The notes below the pieces were generated by a model. It had not been told where the DNA came from. It ran no database searches and saw nothing but the letters and a program-made list of their open reading frames with translations. The position numbers and the translations under genes were made by a program. Of a stretch of DNA of 64,000 nt, positions 8,699-16,447 are shown piece after piece. The stretch is from Paenibacillus periandrae. Lineage in GTDB: Bacteria; Bacillota; Bacilli; Paenibacillales; NBRC-103111. The stretch covers positions 1-64,000 of the forward strand of contig NZ_JAJNMU010000026.1 of assembly GCF_022458865.1 (NCBI RefSeq), read 5' to 3'. Positions within the stretch are counted from its first letter, which is position 1; the number at the start of each line of letters is the position of its first letter.

Positions 8699-9529
8699 AT
8701 GGAAAAAAATAATGTAAGTAAACAAATTTTAGTATACGTGACGTTGGCCATTTTATTAATCTTTGCCTTGTTTCCGCTTTACTGGATGTTGAACACCTCT
8801 TTTAAATCGCAAGGTGAGATTTATAATATGGTTCCATCATTTTGGCCCAAGCATTTCGAGTGGTCCGCTTATGTGAAGCTGATTACCGAGAAGCATTTTC
8901 TGGTCAACATTAAGAATAGCCTTGTAGTGTCTCTGATTGTTTCCTTAGTCTCTATTATGATTAGTGTGCTGGCTGCTTATGCAATATCCAAGCTTCGCTT
9001 CCCAGGTAGAAGCATCATTTCCAAAGGAATTTTGTACGCATATTTAATGCCGAGAGCTGTATTGTTCATTCCTTTGTATATGCTGGTGTCTGCCATCGGT
9101 CTAAACGATTCTATATTTGGCCTGATGGTCATATATCCAACCATTACGATTCCTTATGCAACATGGATGCTTATCTCTTATTTCAAGTCCATACCGGTGG
9201 AAATCGAAGAGGCGGCTATGATTGACGGCTGCACAAGGCTGCGTACGATGGTGAGTATTATATTTCCGTTATCGGCACCAGGTATTGCGGCCACCTTTAT
9301 TTTTGCCTTCACGTTGTGCTGGAGCGAATATTTGTATGCGTTGGTGGTTGTGACCAAGGGTGCGGACAAAACGATTACGTTAGGCTTGGCCGATATGATT
9401 GTAGGTGACGTATTTGCTTGGGGTCCTCTCATGGGAGGTTCTATCATCGCTTCTATCCCTGTCATCATTATGTATTTGTTTACTTCAAAATATATGGTCA
9501 GCGGAATGACTGTCGGAGGAGTTAAATAA
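8699..9529 (+). CDS. Sugar ABC transporter permease, MalG/UgpE type
   Basis: 276 aa with six predicted membrane segments, the N-terminal signature FPLYWMLNTSFK and the EAA loop EEAAMIDGCTRLRTMVSIIFP. It is the partner of the preceding permease, 11 bases downstream. Its stop codon shares a base with the ATG of the dehydrogenase gene (TAATG), showing translational coupling between transport and catabolism. Confidence 0.92.
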   Translation: MEKNNVSKQILVYVTLAILLIFALFPLYWMLNTSFKSQGEIYNMVPSFWPKHFEWSAYVKLITEKHFLVNIKNSLVVSLIVSLVSIMISVLAAYAISKLRFPGRSIISKGILYAYLMPRAVLFIPLYMLVSAIGLNDSIFGLMVIYPTITIPYATWMLISYFKSIPVEIEEAAMIDGCTRLRTMVSIIFPLSAPGIAATFIFAFTLCWSEYLYALVVVTKGADKTITLGLADMIVGDVFAWGPLMGGSIIASIPVIIMYLFTSKYMVSGMTVGGVK

Positions 9530-10491
9530 TGACAAAAGTGAATAAAATTTTAGTAACGGCGACCAACTATTCCAAGCTGTGTGCAGAAGCGAAACAATTA
9601 TTGGAGGATAACGGCTGTGAAATTATAGAGAATAGGCTCGGCCGCCCCTTCACGTTCGAGGAATTAAAGGATATCGTGCGTGATATCGATGGCGTTGTCG
9701 CTGGTGTCGATACATGGGATGAGGCTGTGTTCCAGCTCGCTCCCAAGCTGAGGGTTATCGCAAGGTTTGGCGTTGGCGTTGATAATATCGATCTGGAGAA
9801 GGCCAAGCAATACGGCATCAAGGTAACGAACGTACCAGGCGGAAATGCGAACGCGGTAGCGGAGCTAGCCATTGGACTTATCCTTGGCGCCGTGCGAAAT
9901 ATTCCGGCCTTGCAGCAGTCAGCAAGAAATGGAGTGTGGGACCGGTTTGTAGGAGCGGAGCTTAAAGGCAGAAAAATTGGTTTGCTTGGATTTGGAAATA
10001 TTGCCCAGATGGTGGCCAAGAAGCTGCAAGGCTTTGAAGTCGAGCTGTCAGCTTACGATAAATATCCAAATGCCGACAAAGCCAGGGAGCTTAACGTTAC
10101 ATTGACTTCTTATGAGCAGATTTTGCGTGAATCCGATGTAGTAAGCATGCACTTGCCGAGTCTGCAGGAAACGCATCATTTCATGAACAATGAAACCTTC
10201 GGGATGATGAAGGATGGTTCTTACTTCGTTAATACCGCAAGAGGTGCTGTTGTTAGCGAGAAAGCACTTTATGAGGCATTGAAATCAGGAAAGCTTGCCG
10301 GAGCCGCCATTGATGTGTACGAGCAAGAACCGGTTTCAGCGGATAATCCATTATTTCAAATCAGCAACATCGTCACCACGCCTCATACGGCTGCTGAAAC
10401 CTATGAAACGTACCATTTGGTTAGCTTGACGACGGCTCAAGCGATTCTCGATGTTTTCCATGACAAGCAGCCGGCCAATCTGCTCACGTAG
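9529..10491 (+). CDS. D-isomer-specific 2-hydroxyacid dehydrogenase (phosphoglycerate dehydrogenase-like)
   Basis: 320 aa, an NAD-dependent oxidoreductase interconverting 2-hydroxy and 2-oxo acids. Visible are the nucleotide-binding motif LLGFGNIAQ (last Gly replaced by Ala), catalytic Arg in NTARGAV (about 238), Glu in DVYEQEP (about 265) and His in TPHTAAET (about 286). It lacks the C-terminal ACT domain of full-length SerA. Its place behind a transporter and before an aldolase-family gene suggests a catabolic hydroxy-acid step rather than serine synthesis. Confidence 0.85.
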   Translation: MTKVNKILVTATNYSKLCAEAKQLLEDNGCEIIENRLGRPFTFEELKDIVRDIDGVVAGVDTWDEAVFQLAPKLRVIARFGVGVDNIDLEKAKQYGIKVTNVPGGNANAVAELAIGLILGAVRNIPALQQSARNGVWDRFVGAELKGRKIGLLGFGNIAQMVAKKLQGFEVELSAYDKYPNADKARELNVTLTSYEQILRESDVVSMHLPSLQETHHFMNNETFGMMKDGSYFVNTARGAVVSEKALYEALKSGKLAGAAIDVYEQEPVSADNPLFQISNIVTTPHTAAETYETYHLVSLTTAQAILDVFHDKQPANLLT

Positions 10492-10533
10492 TTTGCAGCA
10501 GTACACTTTATTACGAGATCGAGGCGGATGCAG

Positions 10534-11817
10534 ATGTTGATGGACACAATTCTTCCCCGAATGATTCCGGTTGAACAGCATTTTGCGCGTAAAAGGGTTG
10601 GGCATATATCGAAAGCTATACAGCAGCAATTTGCATTAGAGGATGTTCATCGTAAAATTGGCAGCGGCATGAAGGTCGCAGTGGCAGTTGGCAGCCGGGG
10701 CATTGCTGATTTGCAGCAGGTTGTAGCTGCTGTTATCGCGATGATTAAGCATTATGGAGGGGAGCCGTTTATCGTTCCAGCTATGGGCAGTCACGGTGGT
10801 GCCTCTGCCGAAGGCCAGATCGAGATTCTGGCGGAATACGGAATTACGGAAGCTGAGGTTGGAGCGCCTGTTGTCAGCTCGATGGATACGGTTGAGGCAG
10901 GGATGACGAGCGGTGGTATCCCTTTGTACTTTGATCGGCATGCCTTTGAAGCGGATGCAGTTGTCATGGTGGGACGAATTAAAGCCCATACCGATTTTAA
11001 GGGCTCTGTGGAAAGCGGGCTGCTCAAAATGGCAGCAATCGGCTTAGGCAAGCATAAGGGAGCAGCAGCTCTGCACAGCCAGGGCTTCGACTCGTTTGCA
11101 GCGTTGATTCCGGAAGCGGGCGCTATTTTGTTGGCGAAGACACCCATCGTATTAGGGGTTGCCATCCTTGAGAATGCGTATGATGAAATAGCAGATATCC
11201 AAATCCTCACCTCCGAAGAAATAGCTGCCAAGGAGCCGGAGCTATTGGCTATAGCTAAAACCTATATGCCGCGAATTCATCTGGATCAGATAGATGTGCT
11301 GATCATCGATGAGATAGGCAAGAACATCAGCGGAGCAGGAATGGACCCCAACATTACGGGCCGGTTTGGCGGACCGATTCATCATCCTGTTGAAGCACCG
11401 ACTATTCAAAAAGTGTTTGTCCGCGATTTAACCTATCAATCTCATGGCAACGCTACAGGAATTGGGTTAGCGGATATTACGACAAGACGGCTGGTGGATA
11501 AGATTGATTTTAACAAAACCTATACGAATTGTATCACTTCAACCGTTCTGACAGGTGCCAAAATACCGGTTACGATGCCTTCGGACCGTGATGCCTTGAA
11601 TATTGCAATTCAAACGTGCAACAAGATTGTTTCGGGAAATGTTAAAATCGTTTGGATTAAAAATACATTATTTTTGCAGCATATCTACGTATCAGACGCA
11701 TACGCTGAGGCTTTGAAAGGCTGTTCCACGATGTCCATTATGGGAGACGCTGTACCATTTGAATTTGATGAGTTGGGCAACTTGGCGGTACCGCCATTGT
11801 TTGTTGATCATTCTTGA
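10534..11817 (+). CDS. LarA-like protein (lactate racemase/DUF2088 superfamily)
   Basis: About 427 aa, matching LarA-family length. The N-terminal half has MGSHGGA and the segment from KAHTDF to LLKM, followed by GLGKHKGA. These histidines and the lysine are plausible counterparts of the LarA catalytic residues. LarA racemises lactate with a nickel-pincer cofactor; homologues act on other 2-hydroxy acids. No cofactor-synthesis genes (larB, larC, larE) lie in this window. The gene sits between a 2-hydroxyacid dehydrogenase and an aldolase, consistent with epimerising a hydroxy-acid intermediate. The start is set at ATG 10534, six bases from GAGGCGG; ATG 10528 and 10540 are alternatives. Confidence 0.72.
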   Translation: MLMDTILPRMIPVEQHFARKRVGHISKAIQQQFALEDVHRKIGSGMKVAVAVGSRGIADLQQVVAAVIAMIKHYGGEPFIVPAMGSHGGASAEGQIEILAEYGITEAEVGAPVVSSMDTVEAGMTSGGIPLYFDRHAFEADAVVMVGRIKAHTDFKGSVESGLLKMAAIGLGKHKGAAALHSQGFDSFAALIPEAGAILLAKTPIVLGVAILENAYDEIADIQILTSEEIAAKEPELLAIAKTYMPRIHLDQIDVLIIDEIGKNISGAGMDPNITGRFGGPIHHPVEAPTIQKVFVRDLTYQSHGNATGIGLADITTRRLVDKIDFNKTYTNCITSTVLTGAKIPVTMPSDRDALNIAIQTCNKIVSGNVKIVWIKNTLFLQHIYVSDAYAEALKGCSTMSIMGDAVPFEFDELGNLAVPPLFVDHS

Positions 11818-11872
11818 ACGACACAACACTAGCAATGATGAAGATCATCTGATCATTAAGGAGATAGGACAA

Positions 11873-12781
11873 ATGAAACATTTATATGGTGTAACGACAG
11901 CTATGGTAACTCCGTTCGATGAGCAAGGCAATGTTCAGATCGATAAAGTGGAGGAGCTGACGGAATTTTTAATTTCCAAGGGCGTTCATTGCTTGTACCC
12001 GCTCGGTACAACAGGGGAGATGCTGAGACTTTCCGTAGAGGAACGGAAAAAAGTTGCACAGGCCGTTGTCAAAAAGGCAAATCAACGTGTTACCGTCTAT
12101 ATTCATGTCGGAGCGATGAACGAGGAAGAGACCATTGCTCTGGCTAAGCATGCTTATGAGATTGGCGCGGACGGGATCGGCGTCGTTACACCTGTGTTTT
12201 TTGGAGCCAACGATAAAGAGCTGGAAACGTATTTTGTGAACGTTGCTTCCAGCGTACCGGATCATTTTCCTGTATATTTGTACAGCATCCCGCAATGTGC
12301 GGCGAATGATATCAAACCGGAAGTGGCTCAGCGTGTGGCTGACCAATGTAAGAATGTGATAGGCATCAAATACAGCTATCCCGACTTTTTAAGAGTGAAC
12401 GAATATCTTACCGTTAATCAAGGTGATTTCTCGGTAGTGCCGGGTGCTGACCGCTTGTTTTTGCCTGCATTGGCTATGGGCTGTGAGGGTGTTGTATCAG
12501 GTGTGTCCTGCGTATACCCTGAACCATTTGTAGCCGTCTACAACGCCTATAAAGCAAATGATTTGGATAAAGCAAGAAAGATGCAAAGGCTGGCTACCCA
12601 ATTTTGTGAAGCATTGAAGAGTGGAAGCAATATGTCCTACTTTAAAGAAGCACTCAGGCTCAGAGGGGTTGATGCCGGATTGATGAAAGCACCCCAATTA
12701 AATATTACATCGGCTGAGATTGCTGAGATGGAAGCAGTTTTAAATAAACTTGAACAACAGGCAGCCGTGTTATTGGGATAA
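11873..12781 (+). CDS. DapA/NanA-family pyruvate-type aldolase
   Basis: 302 aa (beta/alpha)8-barrel lyase that forms a Schiff base with pyruvate or a related oxo acid. Visible are GTTGE, the tyrosine of LYSIPQ and the Schiff-base lysine in GIKYS (about 165). The arginine that follows the Tyr motif in true dihydrodipicolinate synthase (YNVPSRT) is absent, and GIKY rather than GIKE points to the N-acetylneuraminate/2-keto-3-deoxy-sugar-acid branch. It is the last gene of the 2871-12781 operon and ends just before a terminator. Start ATG at 11873 with AAGGAG upstream. Confidence 0.85.
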   Translation: MKHLYGVTTAMVTPFDEQGNVQIDKVEELTEFLISKGVHCLYPLGTTGEMLRLSVEERKKVAQAVVKKANQRVTVYIHVGAMNEEETIALAKHAYEIGADGIGVVTPVFFGANDKELETYFVNVASSVPDHFPVYLYSIPQCAANDIKPEVAQRVADQCKNVIGIKYSYPDFLRVNEYLTVNQGDFSVVPGADRLFLPALAMGCEGVVSGVSCVYPEPFVAVYNAYKANDLDKARKMQRLATQFCEALKSGSNMSYFKEALRLRGVDAGLMKAPQLNITSAEIAEMEAVLNKLEQQAAVLLG

Positions 12782-12832
12782 TTGGGTGAAAAGCAGAGCA
12801 GAGCACCCCGAGAGGTGCTCCTTGTATGATGA

Positions 12833-12862
12833 GGTCAACCGGAAACTTCGGGTGGCCTTTTT
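12833..12862 (+). terminator. Rho-independent terminator closing the transporter/catabolic operon
   Basis: A stem GGTCAACCG/CGGGTGGCC with one mismatch and a G-T pair is followed by five T residues. A second hairpin (GAGCACC/GGTGCTC, 12801-12820) precedes it. Confidence 0.65.
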
Positions 12863-12917
12863 GATGTACCGTGTTCTATAGTGCGCATCTTCTGGCATGT
12901 TGTTTGCAGATACGTCT

Positions 12918-14309
12918 TCAGCGTCTATGCACTTGCAGCCCAAGCTGCTCCATATCCTCGAAAAAGCGCGGATACGTCTTGGATACACAGCCGGGGTCCA
13001 GTAGACGGATACCGCCGATGCGAGAGCCGATCAGGGTAAGCGACATCGCCATACGATGATCATCATAGGTTGGCAGTACAGCAGGCTGCGGGGTGCCGGG
13101 ATAGATTGTCATTCCGTCAGGGTGCTCAACGACCTGAATCCCGAGACGGCCAAGTGATTCGCACATGGCCTGTATGCGGTCGCATTCATGTGCTCGAATA
13201 TGGCCGACCTCCGTAATCGTAATCGGCGCATCGGCAAAGACAGCCATGGCTGCCAAAGTCATCGTCTGATCCGACATTTCCTTCATACTGATCGTAAAGC
13301 CGCCCTTTAATTGCTGTGCTCCCCATAATTCAATACCGGCGGCACTCTTCTGAATGCGGCAGCCCATTTGTTCAAACACCTCCAGCATACCGAGATCCGG
13401 TTGGTTCGTTTGGTCTGGAAGATTGGTAATCCTCACATAACCACCGGTTAGTGCGGCGTAGGCCAGCGCGTAGCAGCTGGTTGATGCATCGGCTTCGAGT
13501 GTCAGCGTCTGGGCTGCGTACACCTGCGGCAAAATTTCGTATTCATTCAATCGTTCATGGTGCGTTACGGTAACACCAAATTGCTTCATCAGGCTTATCG
13601 TTAAGCTCACATAGGCGTGCTGGACGATGGTGTCTGTGATTCTGATTCGTGTTGCTTGCCTCGCATATGGACTAGCAAGCAGCAATCCGCTTATGAATTG
13701 ACTGGAAACAGACCCGGATACATGTACATTGCCCCCACGAAGTCCATGTGCCTGAATTTCTATAGGCAGCTGCCCATTAATAGCCTTATATTCGATGCTT
13801 GCACCTAACTGCTGAAGGGCTTCAATCAATGGCCGAATCGGACGTTCGCTTAGACGTTGGCTGCCTTCAACCAACCAATTCCCCGCTGCACTTACCGCCA
13901 AAGCTCCTGGCAGGAAACGGGCTGCTGTGCCAGCCGCACCCAAATACAGCCTTCCGCTCTGATTTGGCCATTGGCCTCCAGTTCCTTCAATGGTTACCGT
14001 GCTTTCATCGACATCAAGCTTCACGCCCAGCCTTTGCAAAGCATCCAGACACCAGTAAGAATCATCACTGCGAAGAATATGTCCGATTGTGGATGTGCCT
14101 TCTGCCAATGCAGCTATAAGGAGCGCACGATTCGTGCAGCTTTTGCTGCCGGGAATGGCGATGGCGCCATCCGGTACATGAAGGGGAGGATAAATCTCGA
14201 CTTCCTTCGTATCTGACAGAGCGGCCCAGGGGGAGCGGGCTTGAAGATCGGGGCTGAAACTGTGTTTAGAATCGTTCTTGCCATCATGTGGCGACTGGTT
14301 AGCAGACAT
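12918..14309 (-). CDS. EPSP synthase paralogue (AroA family, diverged, N-terminal extension)
   Basis: AroA joins shikimate-3-phosphate and phosphoenolpyruvate in aromatic amino acid synthesis. The 463 aa protein has GSKSCTNRAL (54-63), SSQFISGL, the catalytic Asp in MSDQTMT, Glu/Arg in RAHECDRI and TYDDHRMAM. The phosphoenolpyruvate/glyphosate loop reads LGAAGTAARFL instead of the class I LGNAGTAMRPL, so the N94 and P101 equivalents of E. coli are Ala and Phe; K340 is His. About 40 extra N-terminal residues rich in Ser/Asp/Lys precede the fold; the ATG at 14309 is supported by AAGGAG. It stands alone, without other shikimate genes, divergent from a LysR gene, so it is likely a second, specialised copy. 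Glyphosate tolerance is possible but unproven. Confidence 0.87.
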   Translation of the reverse strand: MSANQSPHDGKNDSKHSFSPDLQARSPWAALSDTKEVEIYPPLHVPDGAIAIPGSKSCTNRALLIAALAEGTSTIGHILRSDDSYWCLDALQRLGVKLDVDESTVTIEGTGGQWPNQSGRLYLGAAGTAARFLPGALAVSAAGNWLVEGSQRLSERPIRPLIEALQQLGASIEYKAINGQLPIEIQAHGLRGGNVHVSGSVSSQFISGLLLASPYARQATRIRITDTIVQHAYVSLTISLMKQFGVTVTHHERLNEYEILPQVYAAQTLTLEADASTSCYALAYAALTGGYVRITNLPDQTNQPDLGMLEVFEQMGCRIQKSAAGIELWGAQQLKGGFTISMKEMSDQTMTLAAMAVFADAPITITEVGHIRAHECDRIQAMCESLGRLGIQVVEHPDGMTIYPGTPQPAVLPTYDDHRMAMSLTLIGSRIGGIRLLDPGCVSKTYPRFFEDMEQLGLQVHRR

Positions 14310-14419
14310 CAGCTTGTCACTCCTTGTTTACGAATTTGGATGTTTTCTCTATTATAAGGAATAGATAGACATACAAAAAATTGTTATCTTCTATACTTCA
14401 CATAGAGAGGTGCTATGTC

Positions 14420-15343
14420 ATGAGCTCGATGGACTACTATAAGGTGTTCTATCACACCGTGAAGGAAGGCAGCATAACCGGAGCCGCGCAGCAGCTTTAC
14501 ATTACGCAGCCGAGTGCCAGCTACGCAATTAAACAATTGGAGGAGCAGTTGGGCGTTCGTCTGCTGCTGCGCAAGGCCAAAGGAATTGAAATGACGGAAG
14601 AGGGCAGGGTGCTGTTTCAATTCGTGGAGCAGGCTTACGGGCTGCTGGTTGCCGGAGAGCGGAAAATCAGCGAGATGAAAACCTATATAGCGGGGACGAT
14701 TCGTCTCGGTGCCAGCGACTCGCTCTGCAAATATTTCCTCTTTCCTTTTCTCGATAAATTTCACAAGGCGCATCCGAGCATACGCATCTGCTTATCTCAC
14801 GGAAAAACGGAGTCCATCCTGCAGCGTCTGCGGGATGGGGAGATCGATTGCGGAATTGCCCATCTGCCGGTGGATGACCGGCTTCTTGTGCAAACGACGA
14901 GGCCGATCCAGGACTGCTTCATAGCGGGGCCTGAATATGCAGCTCTTGCCCAAGCACCGATTACGCTTCAGGAGTTGAGTAAGCAGCCTTTTGTTATGTT
15001 GTCGGCACACAGTCGGACGCGTACATTTTTTCATGCGCTGCTGCAAACCTATGGGTTGGAGGTCGTACCGGATATTGAGCTCGGGAGCGTGGATTTGCTG
15101 ATCGATTTTGTCCGTAAGGGGATGGGTATTTCCTTTATAACCAAGGAGTTTGTAGGCGATGATTTGGCGGCAGGCACGCTGGTCGAGCTCGAGCTTGTGG
15201 AGCCGATCCCTTCCCGCTCGATCGGGGTCGTTACGATACCGGATGGGGCTTTGTCGCAAGCTGCGGCTTTTTTTGTAAAAGAGCTTGTCGCTCATATGGA
15301 GCAGAATGAAATGGAAGCGCGTCCGATAGATCGTATGGTATGA
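14420..15343 (+). CDS. LysR-family transcriptional regulator (paralogue of the one at 1562)
   Basis: 307 aa. N-terminal helix-turn-helix (ITGAAQQLYITQPSASYAIKQ) and a C-terminal effector domain with GASDSLCKYF, ALAQAPIT and IELGSVDLLIDF, all shared with the first LysR of the window. It is divergent from the aroA-like gene across 110 bases. That spacer holds an imperfect dyad (ATAGATAGACAT...GTTATCTTCTAT, about 14364-14395) that could be its operator. The ATG at 14420 follows AGAGAGG by nine bases; the further upstream in-frame ATG lacks a site. Confidence 0.88.
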   Translation: MSSMDYYKVFYHTVKEGSITGAAQQLYITQPSASYAIKQLEEQLGVRLLLRKAKGIEMTEEGRVLFQFVEQAYGLLVAGERKISEMKTYIAGTIRLGASDSLCKYFLFPFLDKFHKAHPSIRICLSHGKTESILQRLRDGEIDCGIAHLPVDDRLLVQTTRPIQDCFIAGPEYAALAQAPITLQELSKQPFVMLSAHSRTRTFFHALLQTYGLEVVPDIELGSVDLLIDFVRKGMGISFITKEFVGDDLAAGTLVELELVEPIPSRSIGVVTIPDGALSQAAAFFVKELVAHMEQNEMEARPIDRMV

Positions 15344-15403
15344 TAAACAGGAAGCTTTGCGGATCGGATATTCGTTAGGCTGTACGTTTTGCATCTATTC
15401 TTT

Positions 15404-16279
15404 TCAACAGGTGGAGTCCCGGTATTGACTTGGGGTGACACCTGTTTTGCTTTTAAACAAACGATTAAAAAACTTCATATCCTGATATCCGGCACGAGAA
15501 GCGATATCACTTACCTTAAAGCTGGTTTCCCTGAGTAAAAAGCAAGCCTCACGAATTCGCAGATGCTGGAGCAGACCAACAAAGGTCATTCCTGTTCGGG
15601 CTTTGATCAGCCGTGACAAGTGGCGTTCACTGACCTTAATCGCTGAAGCAACCATGGAGGCCGTCAAAGGATGAGCAAAATCACGTTCCATCATGACCAA
15701 AGCTTGATCGAAGGGTTCGATGCCGGCACTTAGGGCCGGTAAACCGGCGGGATTGGAGACAGGTCGTGCTGTATGGAACAGTAAACCGTTCAGTTGGAGC
15801 ATCCCTCCATATACAATGAGCTGCCAGCCGGGCTTTTTGGCTGAGAAAGCTTGATAGAGAAAGCTGAAAATCCGCTCGAATTCATCTCTTTCCTCACGAT
15901 GCCGCAGCCAGCTGACTCCGTTCATGCTGTCCAGCAGTCCACTTCCTGGTTCCCACGGCAGGATGCTTTGCATATGACTTACGGCTTCCTGGGTAAATAG
16001 GCAGTTATAGACGATCAGCTTGGTTTTGGTGGTGGGTGATTCCGGACGGAATACATGAGAAACCCCAATTGGAATAAAGGTCACATCCCCTTTACGTACC
16101 GGAAAGCACTGCCCTCCTATAAAATGAAAGCCGGATCCTTCCCCGACGTAACAAATTTCATAGAAATCATGCGAATGCACCCCAAGATGGAACGATTCCG
16201 CGACCCGATTCACATAGATAGGAAAGCTTTTGTCAAAAAATTGCTCACCTCGGGTGACAAAAACGGCTTGCTGAACCAT
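15404..16279 (-). CDS. AraC-family transcriptional regulator next to the rhamnosidase
   Basis: 291 aa. An N-terminal cupin ligand-binding domain (HLGVHSHDFYEICYVGEG) is followed by two helix-turn-helix motifs at about 190-288, ending DMKFFNRLFKSKTGVTPSQYR. Members of this layout bind a sugar and activate neighbouring hydrolase genes. It is divergent from the GH78 gene, its probable target, with about 168 bases between. A short palindrome CTTACGAAGTAAG (16385-16397) in the spacer resembles the core of the window's small repeat family. Confidence 0.9.
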   Translation of the reverse strand: MVQQAVFVTRGEQFFDKSFPIYVNRVAESFHLGVHSHDFYEICYVGEGSGFHFIGGQCFPVRKGDVTFIPIGVSHVFRPESPTTKTKLIVYNCLFTQEAVSHMQSILPWEPGSGLLDSMNGVSWLRHREERDEFERIFSFLYQAFSAKKPGWQLIVYGGMLQLNGLLFHTARPVSNPAGLPALSAGIEPFDQALVMMERDFAHPLTASMVASAIKVSERHLSRLIKARTGMTFVGLLQHLRIREACFLLRETSFKVSDIASRAGYQDMKFFNRLFKSKTGVTPSQYRDSTC

Positions 16280-16447
16280 ATTTCATGACCTCCTTATGAA
16301 ATGCCCCTATTAAATGTCCGTATAGACCCTAATACTTCATTGCGACCATATTAAAATAAGAATAGATGGCAGTCAAGCATCTACTTACGAAGTAAGTGTT
16401 TCTAAGAACGATTTATATGTTCAGAAGAAATCTAAGGAGGACAATAC

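Noticed and set aside
11873..12781. Dihydrodipicolinate synthase (DapA) for lysine synthesis
   Set aside because: The substrate-binding Arg after the catalytic Tyr motif is missing, GIKY replaces GIKE, and the gene lies in a catabolic operon.
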